Assembly (NCBI RefSeq): GCF_001294335.1
Contig: NZ_LGKG01000101.1
Location: 124,001-188,000, forward strand
Source: Streptomyces chattanoogensis
GTDB lineage: Bacteria > Actinomycetota > Actinomycetes > Streptomycetales > Streptomycetaceae
Reading direction: 5' to 3'
DNA: 64,000 nt
Below, one piece after another: positions 1-8,585 of the stretch. The position numbers and the translations under genes are program-made. The notes below the pieces were generated by a model. It did not search any database and was not told where the DNA came from. It saw only the letters and a program-made list of their open reading frames with translations. Numbering within the stretch: the first letter of the stretch is position 1; the number at the start of each line of letters is the position of its first letter.

Positions 1-22
1 GACCCCGTGCTACGTTCGGCAT

Positions 23-510
23 ATGACGGATTCTGTCGTACTCGATCCGGTGGATCTCCATCTGCTGCGGCTGCTGCAGAACGACGCACGGATGACGTAC
101 CGCGATCTCGCCGCGCAGGTCGGTGTCGCGCCTTCGACCTGCCTGGACCGGGTGACCAGGCTGCGACGCTCGGGAGTGATTCTCGGCCATCAGCTGCGGC
201 TGGACCCGGCGAAGCTGGGCCGGGGCCTGGAGGCACTGCTGTCCGTGCAGGTCAGACCGCATCGGCGGGAGCTGGTGGGGCCGTTCGTGGAGCGGATCCG
301 GGCGCTGCCGGAGTCCATTACGGTCTTCCATCTGACCGGGCCCGACGACTATCTCGTCCATGTCGCGGTCGTGGACATGGCGGATCTGCAGCGGCTGGTC
401 CTCGACGGGTTCACCTCACGGCCCGAAGTGGCGCGCGTCGAGACCCGGTTGATCTTCCAGCAGTGGGACTGGGTGTGCCCGTACTGCTTGCCGCAGCGGG
501 CGCATTATGA
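23..510 (+). CDS. Lrp/AsnC family transcriptional regulator, 3' end probably frameshifted
   Basis: Feast/famine regulator. An N-terminal winged helix-turn-helix (about residues 8-60, LDPVDLHLLRLLQNDARMTY onward) is followed by the AsnC/RAM ligand-binding domain (about 70-148, ending VETRLIFQQWDW). The family is about 150-165 residues long. After QQWDW the first frame stays open to 838, giving an arginine-rich tail that overlaps the real DUF6243 gene on the other strand, so that tail is not believable. The +1 frame gives GVPVLLAAAGAL and a TGA at 508-510, which looks like a normal Lrp tail. I infer one G lost in the G run near 471-473, by mutation or sequencing error. The ATG at 23 has no clear ribosome binding site. 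Family identity is firm; the 3' end is inferred. Confidence 0.75.
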
Positions 511-527
511 GACAGCCCTTTGGCTTT

Positions 528-553
528 GTTCACCAGAACCGGTTCTCGTGAAC
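528..553. promoter_or_regulatory. 26-bp palindrome downstream of the Lrp gene
   Basis: GTTCACCAGAACC (528-540) is followed directly by GGTTCTCGTGAAC, its reverse complement with one mismatch. It lies 17 bp after the Lrp stop in a convergent intergenic space. It may be a protein-binding site or part of the termination region. Confidence 0.45.
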
Positions 554-572
554 GAAGCCACCCGATGCGGCA

Positions 573-609
573 GCAGGGCCCGGACCGCGCGTCGCGGTCC
601 AGGCCCTGC
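573..609. terminator. Strong bidirectional hairpin between convergent genes
   Basis: A 17-bp stem (573-589 with 593-609, one mismatch) with a 3-base loop CGT. It sits between the Lrp gene (+) and the DUF6243 gene (-), so it can serve both. There is no T-run, which is usual for Streptomyces. Confidence 0.75.
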
Positions 610-641
610 CCCGTGCGGTGCCGCCCTGCGGCGGCGGTGCG

Positions 642-851
642 TCAGCTCTGTGCGGTGTCGTCGCCCGTCTGCCCGGCGCCCTCAGCTGCGCCTGCCTTCT
701 CGCGCATCTTGCGCACCAGCTCCGCCTTCCGGTCGGCGGCACCCTGGCGGTCGAGGTTACGGTGCGGACCGTTGTTCTGCCGTTCGGTGCGGGACAGCTT
801 CTTGCGCTGGCCGCCGCCCATGCCCACGGGGTTGTTGATGTTCTTGCTCAC
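642..851 (-). CDS. DUF6243 family small protein
   Basis: A 69-residue, very hydrophilic protein beginning MSKNINNPVGMGGGQRKKLS. The GGGQRKKLSR.ERQNNGPHRN core and the AADRKAELVRKM helix match the DUF6243 family, common and highly conserved in Streptomyces and of unknown function. GTG start at 851 with GGGAGAA five bases upstream. No signal peptide or membrane segment. It is convergent with the Lrp gene and separated from it by the 573-609 hairpin. Confidence 0.85.
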   Translation of the reverse strand: MSKNINNPVGMGGGQRKKLSRTERQNNGPHRNLDRQGAADRKAELVRKMREKAGAAEGAGQTGDDTAQS

Positions 852-1329
852 GGGTTCTCCCGGAATGAAGTGAAGTGATCTACGGATTCATCGGTGGGGG
901 ATGGGCGCGGCGACGTCGAAGGATGCCGGCAGGGGCCCATCACGCTCTCACTCGTGAATCGGCGTCTGGAAGAACATGACAAAGACATTACCCGGTTCCG
1001 TCGGCCCCGCACACCAGCTTTTCGCCGCCCCGGCGGCGGCCGGGCCGTCTGTGAGCGCCCGGGGTCAGCCGTTTCCTTCCGGGAGTCTCAGCACCGCCAG
1101 CACCGCCAGCACCGCCAGCACCGCCAGCACCCGCCGGCGGTCGCCGCCCGCCCGGGGCAGGTCCAGATGGACGTTACTGACACGGCAGCTGTAGATAGGT
1201 CTGCTGATGCTCGTAGCTGCTGTTCAGCGGCTTGAGGGGGTGGCTGCGGGCACGAGGACGGCCGCCTCGATCATGACGGGGTGTGATGCAACATCAGAAC
1301 GAGACGGCCGCTTCGGCGGAACGGTCTTG
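852..1329. other. Intergenic region without a recognisable gene
   Basis: Between DUF6243 and the 3' end of the DeoR gene. Open frames here are arginine/alanine-rich and match nothing I know. The only structure is the 9-bp tandem repeat at 1089-1130. Confidence 0.5.
1089..1130. repeat. 9-bp tandem repeat (CAGCACCGC), four perfect copies plus a partial
   Basis: CAGCACCGC is repeated head-to-tail at 1089, 1098, 1107 and 1116, with a degenerate fifth unit from 1125. The unit length is a multiple of three, so copy-number change would not shift a frame, but no convincing gene covers it. Confidence 0.85.
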
Positions 1330-2091
1330 TCAGACGGCCTTGACGACGGTGCCGGTGCCTTCGAGCGCGGTTACTTCGTCGGCGGGTGCTGTGGTGTCGG
1401 TGACGAGGGTGTGCAGGAGTGTGGAGGGGCCGACATACGCGTAGGCGGTGTGGCCGAGCTTGCTGCCGTCGGCTGCGACGATGATGCGGCGCGTGGAGGC
1501 GATGCTGGCCTTTTTGACGGCTGCGTCATCGAGGTCGTAGGCGGTCAGGCCCTCGGCTGTGCTCAGACCGCAGCAGCCCATGACGGCAGTGTCGAAACGC
1601 AGTGCCGCCAGGGAGGCGAGGGTGAGGGGGCCGGTGAGGGCTCCCTCGGCGGCCCGAGGCTGCCCGCCGGGCACCATCAGCGTTGCCGGGCCCAAGCCCT
1701 CACCGAGTACATGGATGGCCTGCAACGACAGGGGCATCACAGTGACCGGCCGTCGGCGCAGCAGGTGGGCGATTTCCAGGCAGGTGGTGCCGCTGTCGAG
1801 GAGGACGGTCTCGCCGTCGGCGATGAGCGAGGACACCTCGGCCGCGATGCGGCGCTTGGCATCGACGGACTCGTGAGCACGTAGCGCGAAGGGTGGCTCC
1901 TCGCCCCGGAGCAGCAGAGTGCGCGCCCCGCCACGGACTCGCTCAAGGACGCCTTGTGCGGCCAGCGTGTCGAGGTCGCGCCGGATGGTCATCTCGGAGG
2001 CGCCGGTCAGTTCGGCGAGTTCCTGGACCGTGATCCTTCCCGACTCTCTGACGGCCTGCGCGATCATCCCGTGTCGGTCTGCGTTGCTCAT
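1330..2091 (-). CDS. DeoR/GlpR family transcriptional regulator
   Basis: A 253-residue sugar-type repressor. The N-terminal DeoR winged helix (DRHGMIAQAVRESGRITVQE, then TGASEMTIRRDLDTLAAQG) is followed by the DeoRC sugar-phosphate sensor domain (LLDSGTTCLEIAHLL, MVPGGQPRAAEGALTGPLT, FDTAVMGCCGLS, IVAADGSKLGHTAY). I start at ATG 2091 (MSNADRHG); the frame is open further upstream, but extra residues would run through the operator region. It is divergent from the MFS/HAD pair and probably represses it through the inverted repeat at 2114-2168, with a phosphorylated sugar or nucleoside as likely inducer (inference). Confidence 0.92.
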   Translation of the reverse strand: MSNADRHGMIAQAVRESGRITVQELAELTGASEMTIRRDLDTLAAQGVLERVRGGARTLLLRGEEPPFALRAHESVDAKRRIAAEVSSLIADGETVLLDSGTTCLEIAHLLRRRPVTVMPLSLQAIHVLGEGLGPATLMVPGGQPRAAEGALTGPLTLASLAALRFDTAVMGCCGLSTAEGLTAYDLDDAAVKKASIASTRRIIVAADGSKLGHTAYAYVGPSTLLHTLVTDTTAPADEVTALEGTGTVVKAV

Positions 2092-2113
2092 GCCGCGATT
2101 GAACACCCCCCGA

Positions 2114-2168
2114 AACGAACAATCAATGTGTGCGAAGCAACAGTATTCAATCATCAAAAATGTTCGTT
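2114..2168. promoter_or_regulatory. Probable DeoR operator in a divergent promoter region
   Basis: AACGAACA (2114-2121) and TGTTCGTT (2161-2168) form a perfect 8-bp inverted repeat 39 bp apart. The stretch is A/T-rich for this window and lies between the DeoR start (2091) and the transporter start (2181). Widely spaced half-sites are usual for DeoR-family repressors. Confidence 0.65.
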
Positions 2169-2180
2169 ACGGTGCCCGTC

Positions 2181-3383
2181 ATGAATCACTCACTTCGAGC
2201 TGCCCGAGTGGCGACCTTTGTCTACTTCATCCTTTGCGGCACTACGATGGGCACCTGGGTGGTGCACATCCCCGCCATCGAGGAGCGCGTCGGCATCAGC
2301 CACGCGACGCTCGGGGGACTCCTGGTGCTGCTGGGCGTGGGGGCCTTCATCGGCATGCAGACGGCCGGGCGTCTGACCGACCGGCTCGGAGCGCGCATCG
2401 TCGTCCCAGCCACCGGCGTGCTGTGCAGCGCTGCCCTGGCGCTGCCCGGTCTTCCCCGGGACCCGTGGACGCTGGCAGGTGCCCTCCTGGCCTTCGGGTT
2501 CTGCAACGGCTGCCTGGACGTGAGCATGAACGCCCACGCCGTACATGTAGAGAAGGCGTACGGCCGTCCCGTCATGTCGGCCTTCCACGCCACGTTCTCG
2601 GTCGGCGGTGTCCTCGCCTCGCTCGTCGGAGCGGCAACGGCGAGCGCCGGCCTGAGTCCGGCCGCAGGCATGGTCGCCATGGGAGCCCTGGGCATCGTGA
2701 TCGCCCTCGCGTCGGCACGTGCCCTGCTGCCGGCCGCACCCACCGCCGCCGACACCGACCCTGTGGAGGAGGCCGAGCGGGCGCCGGCCGCCGAGCACCG
2801 CAGCACCGGCGGGCGCGTCTGGCTCCTCGCCGCCCTGGCCCTGATGGTCATGCTGTGCGAGGGCGCCGCCAACGACTGGAGCGCCCTGCACCTGAAGGAC
2901 ATCCTCGGCGCACCCGCGAGCACCGCCGCCTTCGCCTACGGCACCTTTGCTACGACGATGACCATCGGCCGGCTACTCGCCGACCGCCTCGCCGCTTTGT
3001 TCGGGTCCATGGCGATCCTGCGCCACGGTGCGGCCACGGCGGCCGTCGGCATCACGATCGTGGCGCTCTGCCCGTGGATGTCGGCCGCGTTCGCGGGGTG
3101 GGCGCTGTTCGGTCTGGGGCTGTCCGGCTGTGTCCCGCAACTGTTCAGCGCGGCCGGGCACGCCGACACCTCCGCCGCAGGGGCCAATGTCTCCCGCGTC
3201 GCCGGGCTCGGCTACGTCGGCATGCTCGCCGGCCCCGCCGTGATCGGCTGGCTGACCCACCTCGTCGCCCTGAACCACGCTTTCGTGCTGCTGACCCTGC
3301 TGTGTGCGGCCACCGCTGCGGCCGCCGGGATCCTGCGCACCGGATCCGACCGCACGCGCGAGACGGCAGTAAGCAGCCACTGA
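2181..3383 (+). CDS. MFS transporter
   Basis: About 400 residues with 12 hydrophobic segments: an MFS permease of the YbjJ-like type. TM1 is FVYFILCGTTMGTWVVHIPA. The loop 2-3 signature is seen as GRLTDRLGARIVVPATG, and a charged central loop (PTAADTDPVEEAERAPAAEH) separates the two six-helix halves. ATG 2181 is chosen; GTG 2172 is in frame and possible. Regulator and HAD-phosphatase neighbours suggest uptake or efflux of a sugar or nucleoside-like compound; the substrate cannot be read from the sequence. Confidence 0.88.
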   Translation: MNHSLRAARVATFVYFILCGTTMGTWVVHIPAIEERVGISHATLGGLLVLLGVGAFIGMQTAGRLTDRLGARIVVPATGVLCSAALALPGLPRDPWTLAGALLAFGFCNGCLDVSMNAHAVHVEKAYGRPVMSAFHATFSVGGVLASLVGAATASAGLSPAAGMVAMGALGIVIALASARALLPAAPTAADTDPVEEAERAPAAEHRSTGGRVWLLAALALMVMLCEGAANDWSALHLKDILGAPASTAAFAYGTFATTMTIGRLLADRLAALFGSMAILRHGAATAAVGITIVALCPWMSAAFAGWALFGLGLSGCVPQLFSAAGHADTSAAGANVSRVAGLGYVGMLAGPAVIGWLTHLVALNHAFVLLTLLCAATAAAAGILRTGSDRTRETAVSSH

Positions 3384-3415
3384 ATGCCCCTCGGGATCCG
3401 GAGGAACCCACGACC

Positions 3416-4048
3416 ATGTCCACCGACCGGAACATCGTGCTGTTCGACCTCTTCGGGGTCATCGCCCGCCACCAACGCCCGGGCGCCCTGGGAAAGATGG
3501 CCGCCCGCTGCCACGCACACACCGACGCCTTCACCACGGCCTACTGGGCCTGCCGCCCGCCCTACGACGCCGGCCAGCAGTCCGCGCCCGAGTACTGGAC
3601 CGCCGTACTGCGACGGCTTTCCCTGTCCGTCGACGCCGGCACGATCGAGGAACTGCGCCTCACCGACATCGACAGTTGGTCACGCGTCGACGACCGGATG
3701 GTCGCCTACGCCCAGTCCCTGCGCGACGTCGCCGAGGTCGCCTTGCTGTCCAACATCCCCTCGGACCACGCGGACGCCTTCCTCGCCGCACAGCCCTGGC
3801 TGCACAATCTGAACCACGTTGCCTTCTCAGGGAAGATCAAAGTGGCGAAGCCGGCCCCCGCAGCCTTCCATCACTGCGTCGTCGCCATGCGGGCCGCCCC
3901 GGCCGACTTCCTCTTCGTCGACGACCGCGGAGAGAACGTACGCGCCGCGCGGGCCGCCGGCATGAACGGACACGTCTTCACCGACCGCGACGAGCTGGCA
4001 GCCGTCATCGACACCTGGTTGCCGACTCGACGCCCCATGGGGAAATGA
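3416..4048 (+). CDS. HAD-IA family hydrolase
   Basis: 210 residues, haloacid-dehalogenase fold, cytoplasmic. Motif I is DLFGV (nucleophile Asp at about residue 10), motif II LLSNIPS, motif III Lys in KVAKPAP, motif IV FVDDRGENV. The second motif I position is Phe rather than the Asp usual in phosphatases (DxDG), so dehalogenase-like or altered chemistry is possible. GGAGGA lies nine bases before the ATG. It starts 32 bp after the transporter stop and is probably co-transcribed, acting on the transported compound or its phosphate (inference). Confidence 0.87.
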   Translation: MSTDRNIVLFDLFGVIARHQRPGALGKMAARCHAHTDAFTTAYWACRPPYDAGQQSAPEYWTAVLRRLSLSVDAGTIEELRLTDIDSWSRVDDRMVAYAQSLRDVAEVALLSNIPSDHADAFLAAQPWLHNLNHVAFSGKIKVAKPAPAAFHHCVVAMRAAPADFLFVDDRGENVRAARAAGMNGHVFTDRDELAAVIDTWLPTRRPMGK

Positions 4049-4131
4049 CACCTGACATGACCCTTCAGTTGTAGATCACGGTTGGGGTGGCATTTCGGTG
4101 ATCTGGAGATAGCTGCTGGTGTCCTGTCTGA

Positions 4132-4179
4132 ATCATGGTGTGGTGTCGGCGTATCTGATCATGGTGTGGTGTCGGCGTA
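4132..4179. repeat. 22-bp direct repeat at the end of the IS701 fragment
   Basis: Identical 22-bp units at 4132-4153 and 4158-4179. The second contains the stop codon of the transposase fragment, so the IS end was locally duplicated. Confidence 0.8.
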
Positions 4180-4530
4180 CGCGTGCCATCGGCGGTGGCA
4201 GAGGCGGGCGCGGTGTTGATGGCGGCGCCAGGTGGACCACCACAGCAGGTGTTCGGGGTCTCGCCGGGGCGGTGGAAGGATCAAGGCCCGTCGCGGGCGG
4301 AGGAGTTCGTGGCTGCTGAGGAGGACGAGGCCGGCTTCGGCGGAGTCGTTCCGGCCGGTCTGGGCGGTACGTTCGAGGGCGGCGGTGACGGCCAGGAAGG
4401 CGTAGGCGACCAGGGTGATCATGCTCCAGCGATGCCAGGAGTTCCAGCAGGTGACCTGGCCTTTGTCGAGGTGGCAGGTCCCTTTCGCGTCCTGGAAATC
4501 GTCTTCCACTCGCCATCTGCGGCACGCCGG
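4159..4530 (-). pseudogene. IS701 family transposase, C-terminal fragment
   Basis: Only the last ~120 residues of an IS701-type DDE transposase remain: RWRVEDDFQDAKGTCHLDKG, then CWNSWHRWSMITLVAYAFL, ending WRRHQHRARLCHRRWHAYAD. The intact protein is about 400 residues and carries the first catalytic acidic residues, which are missing here. At its 5' break it abuts the Imm21-like fragment on the other strand. A dead insertion-sequence remnant. Confidence 0.85.
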
Positions 4531-4546
4531 TGCCTCCGTTGGCCGC

Positions 4547-4687
4547 ATGGTGGGGGCGGAGACCGGGTTCCTGGCGGGAGACGCCACCACTCCAGGCGAC
4601 TACGACCGGGCCTGCGCGGTGGATGATCTGGCCGGCGTGATCGCCGTTGGAGGCAACGGTGCGCAGGCACTGGTGCTGGCGGACGAG
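4547..4687 (+). pseudogene. Imm21-like immunity protein fragment
   Basis: About 47 residues including DYDRACAVDDLAGVIAVG and GAQALVLADE. These resemble the N-terminal part of Imm21-family immunity proteins of polymorphic toxin systems, common in Streptomyces. The frame then passes without a stop into an integrase-like segment, so the gene is cut at LADE. Assignment is by recall of the family pattern and is tentative. Confidence 0.5.
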
Positions 4688-4690
4688 TGG

Positions 4691-4852
4691 ATGACGCACC
4701 TGATCGGTGAGTTGAAGCGGGCGGAGTCCACGGTCCGCGGCTGTCAGGGCGCGATCCGGACGTTCTGCGACTACACCGCCTCGCCTCACTACCAGTGGCC
4801 GGCCGAGTGCGAAGCACGGTTCGGGACGCATCCAGTGCGTGCATCGTGGTGA
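4691..4852 (+). pseudogene. Tyrosine recombinase/integrase, N-terminal fragment
   Basis: The segment WMTHLIGELKRAESTVRGCQ followed by GAIRTFCDYTASPHY and CEARFGTHPV matches the SAM-like core-binding domain of Streptomyces tyrosine integrases. It is fused in frame behind the Imm21-like fragment and stops at 4852. The catalytic domain is absent here; a fragment from the middle of a similar integrase lies near 49.5 kb. Confidence 0.6.
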
Positions 4853-5368
4853 GTTTGTCTGCGCCCAAGTCCTCACCCCGCTGCCGAGCGCGGTCTTTCC
4901 GGCAGGAGTCCCTCCATGTCGTCCGTCCCCTTCGGAGACCTCAACCTCAACTCCGGCCAGGCGGTGCGCGTCCTACCCCCGCTATCTGGCAGGCGCCGAT
5001 GATGTCGACATCGGCACAGTACGGCCCTTCCCCTTCGATGATGGCTGGCCTTTCCAACAGTCCGAGGCGGGGACGGTGCTTGCCACCACCCCTGCCTGCG
5101 CCTGTGGACCAGCTATGTTCCCGACGCCGACAAGTCCTCCACCAGGGCTTGATCGTCATGGTCTGCGCAGGGAGCTTCCCTGGCCTCGGCCCGATGTGCG
5201 GCACGGAGGTCATCGTCGATGACGTGGAACTCCCGCAGCGGCTTGCCAAGTTGCTGGGTTCGGGCAGCCTCCACCGCGTCCTTCCGCTGTCCTGCAACCC
5301 TTTCCTTCCTGGACGCGTCCGAGTCAGCAGACCCGATTGGCCGCTGGGCGATCTGAGATGGGGGAGCA
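4853..5368 (+). other. No intact gene; probable decayed coding DNA
   Basis: Short protein-like stretches (for example DDVDIGTVRPFPFDDGWPFQ near 5000-5065) appear in different frames on the plus strand and are interrupted by stops. I recognise no family. It fills the gap between the integrase fragment and the CHAT operon. Confidence 0.4.
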
Positions 5369-5800
5369 GTGTCCGATATCGAGATGCGGTTGGCTCAGGA
5401 GCGCAGGTTCGTCGAGCGCAGGATCGAGGCGCTGCGTGAGGCGATCGAGCAGGGCCGGGCGGAGCCTGGCGATGCGGGCCGCCTGGCGACGGCCATGTAC
5501 GAGCTCAAGTCAATGGTGCTGAGCCCGGTCACCGACGAGGAGTTGCTCGAGACCGTGCGCTGGGCGCACGCCGCCGACCCCAGCGATCCGAAGCCGCTGG
5601 AGGTCCTGGTCGGGGCGCTCTGTGTGGCACGAGTAGGGGCGGGGGACTCCCGGTGGGACGCTGAATTGGACGCAGCTACACGAGAGTTGGAGGCGCGGGC
5701 GCCAGACGCACCCGTTCTGGACCTGGTCCGCCGGGCACGGAGCGATCTTCAGTCACTGCTGGAAGAGAACCGCCCGCGGCGCGGGGAGCGCGGTGCATGA
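5369..5800 (+). CDS. Hypothetical protein, first gene of the CHAT operon
   Basis: 143 residues, unrecognised. It is highly charged and mostly helical: an N-terminal heptad-like segment (RLAQERRFVERRIEALREAI) suggests a coiled coil, and the rest (LLETVRWAHAADPSDPKPLE; LDAATRELEARAPDAPVLDL) looks like short helical repeats. No signal peptide or membrane segment. GTG at 5369 has GGGGGAG just upstream. The stop overlaps the next start by 4 bp (ATGA), so it is translationally coupled to the CHAT protein. Its role is unknown; a partner, regulator or adaptor of the CHAT protein is likely from position alone. Confidence 0.8.
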   Translation: MSDIEMRLAQERRFVERRIEALREAIEQGRAEPGDAGRLATAMYELKSMVLSPVTDEELLETVRWAHAADPSDPKPLEVLVGALCVARVGAGDSRWDAELDAATRELEARAPDAPVLDLVRRARSDLQSLLEENRPRRGERGA

Positions 5801-8553
5801 AAGACCCCGCCGAGCGCCTGGTCGACGAACTCCTCGCCGCCTCGTCGCTCCTCCAGGCGGAGTCCCTGCTCTTCGACAACGCCGGCGTGTGCGCGTGGGA
5901 CAAACTCTGGGGGGTGCTCCTGCTCCGCAGGGACCGGCTCCGTGCGACCGGGCGCCCGGCCGCCGAGCAGGCCGCCCTCCAGGTAGTGCGGCTGGTGGAG
6001 GAGAGCCGGGGCAGCTGGGAACTCCTCGCGCACCGGCGCAGGCAGCGCTCCCGGATCGACGCGGTCTTCCCGGTCGCGCCCACGAAACCGCGCATGGTCC
6101 TGGAACAGATAGTGCTGGAACACCTCGACCGCGGTGACCTCGAGGCCGCGCTCGCCAGTGCCCGGAAAACAGACGCCTTGCCCTGCACGGACCGGGACGA
6201 GCAGGCCCGCATCGCTGAGGTGCGGGTGCATCTCGCCTATGCGCTCCAACGTGTGCACCGCAACCGCGAGGCGCTGGATATCTTGGAGTCCTTCGACGCC
6301 GACCCGGAGGGCCCGGACCTGCTGCCGCACGGCGGCCCGGCCTACCTTGCCGCCGGTCATCTCCACCTCAAGCGCGGATCGTTGTACCAGAGCCTCGGGC
6401 TGCACGGCCGCGCGCGGCACGCCTTCGCGAGTGCCTGCCAACTGGCCGAGCCGATCGGCGACGATCTGCTGGAGGCACTCGCTCGGACGGGGCTGGCCGA
6501 TGCCTTCTCCGCAGTGGGCAGGCACCGCGACGCAGTGCGCGAACACCGCCGGGTCATCGACCTCATCCAGACCCGGCGTCCCGATGAGGACGTGGCGCTG
6601 GCCCATGCGCTCAACCACCTCGGTGAGGCTCTGCGCATGGCCGGCGACGCAGCGGGGGCCCGCTCCTGCCACCAGCGCGCGCTGGAGCTGGCGGGTGGCC
6701 AAGACGGCTGGGCTCTTGTCGAGTCGGCGGCCCGGTTCGGGCTGAGCGACGCGGCCCTGGAGACCGGCAGCGGGGAGGAGATGGTGGAGAACCTCTTCCA
6801 GGGCTTCATCGTTACGCTCACCCCCGATCGGCAGTCGCTCGGCACCGGCCTGAGTCGGCTCGCCTCTCGGCTGACCCAAGACGTCCCGGAGACAGACCTG
6901 CTGATCTCGCTCGCTGAGATCTTTCTCGACGGCTTCGCCGGCCCGAAAGAACCCTCCTCTCCCGGGTACCGGCGCGTCTCGCTGCTCTTTGATCGCGCTC
7001 TGGCCCTCCAGCACCGTCGACAGGGGCGACGTCGGGAAGCAGCGACGCTGCTCAGCCGTCTTCGTCAGCAGACGCAGGAGGATCCGGAGCAGTTTCAGTA
7101 CCACGCAGTGACGGCCGACCTGGCCGAGACGCTTGCAGCCGGTTCGCACGCAGACCGCCAACTCGCCGTCGATCTGCTGTGGCAGTCGCGTACAGCACTC
7201 CTGCGCCGCCTCGCCGCAGAGGCGGACGCGGACACCAGCGTCGCGGACCCGCAGAGCATGCGGGCGGCCGTCCAGCAGCACCGGGCCCTCCACCACCTCC
7301 TCGCAGACCTGCTGCTCGACCACGGGCGGGAGCTGCACGTGTCCAGCGCCCGATCCCCGGAAGAACTGGCCTTCGACATCCACGAGGAGGTCGTGCAGCC
7401 CGGACGCCGCACCGGGTTCGCGTCCGTTCGCGAGCGTCTGCGGAGTGAGCATTCGGCCGAGCCATGCGCGTTTTTGGCATTCTTCCCCGGAGACGACCAG
7501 ACCACGGTCTTCACGTACGTCCCGGCCACCGACACGCTCCGCGTGAACCGGGTGCCCATCGGACACAAGCAGCTCACTGACGCGGTCACCGATCTGCACC
7601 GCGCCTTCGACGGCGACCCGCACACCTTCCCGCCGCTGCCACCACTGCATCCGCGCCGGCCATGGCGTCGGCCCACCCCATTCCTCGACTCGCTCACGCC
7701 CCTGATCGCGGCCTTCCTACCGCACGTGCGCGACCGGGAACTCCTGCTCGTCGCCGGGGAAGGGCCGATGCAGAGAATCCCACTGCATGCTGTCCCGATG
7801 CCGGACGGCCGACCGCTCGCCGCCGCCCACGCCGTTGTCCGGGTGCCCCACCCCCAAGCTCTGGTCGCCGGTGGCAGGCCCCGATTCACAACAGCTGGAA
7901 CCCGGCCGGTGTTCTGCGCGGGCGTGGCCGCGCGGGAGGACCCCGCCCCGGAGCGTTTCGAAAACGACGCCGACCTGCTGACCGTCCCCTCCTGGTCGGT
8001 GGACCGGCTGACCGGAACGGCTGCGGACCGGCATACGGTCCTCCGGCGTCTGGCCACAGCCCAGATCGCCCACCTCACCTGCCACGGATACTTCGACCGG
8101 CGCGAGCCAATGGACTCCGGACTCCTGGTCTCCCATGACGGGAAGCTCCCGAGCAAGGCCCCCGGCCAGCTCTCGGTCCGCGCGCGTCTCGACCACCTGA
8201 TCACGGTCCGAGATTTTGCCCGCTATGTACTGGACTTGGACCTCCTCACTCTGCGTGCCTGCGCTACCGGATACGACGAGTTCGCCGCTGGCGACGTCGA
8301 AGACCTGGTGGAGGCGCTGCTGGGGTCGGGCGTCGGCAGCGTAGTGGCCGCGCTGTGGAACGTCGACGAGACGAGCTCCCGATGCTTCCTCGCGGACTTC
8401 TACCAGCGTCTTGCCGCCGACCCGCACAAGCCGGTCTGGCGCGCCTTTTGGCAGGCACAACGCAACATGCTCGCGCGGCCAGACCACGACTGGCAGGCAC
8501 ACCCCTACCACTGGGCTGCCTCTTCCCTCTCCGGCGATTGGAGCCGACTGTGA
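5797..8553 (+). CDS. TPR-CHAT domain protein (caspase-like protease)
   Basis: 918 residues. The N-terminal two thirds is helical with TPR-like repeats (e.g. AEVRVHLAYALQRVHRNREA; GSLYQSLGLHGRARHAFASA; HALNHLGEALRMAGDAAGAR). The C-terminal ~300 residues are a CHAT domain: VAGEGPMQRIPLHAVPMPDG, LTCHGYFD with catalytic His763, LRACATGYDE with catalytic Cys822, then GSVVAALWNVDE and a final WAASSLSGDW. Both residues of the His/Cys dyad are present, so it should be an active caspase-like peptidase. CHAT proteins are known effectors in bacterial conflict and cell-death systems (e.g. the gasdermin and Craspase systems). It overlaps its neighbour genes by 4 bp upstream, forming a compact three-gene unit. 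Substrate unknown. Confidence 0.93.
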   Translation: MKDPAERLVDELLAASSLLQAESLLFDNAGVCAWDKLWGVLLLRRDRLRATGRPAAEQAALQVVRLVEESRGSWELLAHRRRQRSRIDAVFPVAPTKPRMVLEQIVLEHLDRGDLEAALASARKTDALPCTDRDEQARIAEVRVHLAYALQRVHRNREALDILESFDADPEGPDLLPHGGPAYLAAGHLHLKRGSLYQSLGLHGRARHAFASACQLAEPIGDDLLEALARTGLADAFSAVGRHRDAVREHRRVIDLIQTRRPDEDVALAHALNHLGEALRMAGDAAGARSCHQRALELAGGQDGWALVESAARFGLSDAALETGSGEEMVENLFQGFIVTLTPDRQSLGTGLSRLASRLTQDVPETDLLISLAEIFLDGFAGPKEPSSPGYRRVSLLFDRALALQHRRQGRRREAATLLSRLRQQTQEDPEQFQYHAVTADLAETLAAGSHADRQLAVDLLWQSRTALLRRLAAEADADTSVADPQSMRAAVQQHRALHHLLADLLLDHGRELHVSSARSPEELAFDIHEEVVQPGRRTGFASVRERLRSEHSAEPCAFLAFFPGDDQTTVFTYVPATDTLRVNRVPIGHKQLTDAVTDLHRAFDGDPHTFPPLPPLHPRRPWRRPTPFLDSLTPLIAAFLPHVRDRELLLVAGEGPMQRIPLHAVPMPDGRPLAAAHAVVRVPHPQALVAGGRPRFTTAGTRPVFCAGVAAREDPAPERFENDADLLTVPSWSVDRLTGTAADRHTVLRRLATAQIAHLTCHGYFDRREPMDSGLLVSHDGKLPSKAPGQLSVRARLDHLITVRDFARYVLDLDLLTLRACATGYDEFAAGDVEDLVEALLGSGVGSVVAALWNVDETSSRCFLADFYQRLAADPHKPVWRAFWQAQRNMLARPDHDWQAHPYHWAASSLSGDWSRL

Positions 8554-8585
8554 CCACTCCGCTCGAACCCCCCAAGGAGTTCGGC

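Noticed and set aside
511..838. Read-through of the Lrp frame to 838 (271-residue protein)
   Set aside because: The extension is Arg/Ala-rich, exceeds the family length by ~100 residues and overlaps the conserved DUF6243 gene on the other strand.
1089..1130. CRISPR-like repeat array
   Set aside because: The 9-bp units are contiguous without spacers; it is a simple tandem repeat. No CRISPR array or cas gene is in the window.
4795..5439. Plus-strand 214-codon frame upstream of the CHAT operon
   Set aside because: Low-complexity Pro/Arg/Ser composition and overlap with the real 5369 start in another frame; treated as decayed DNA.
5749..7650. 633-codon minus-strand frame antisense to the CHAT gene
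   Set aside because: No recognisable motif; composition typical of an antisense shadow.
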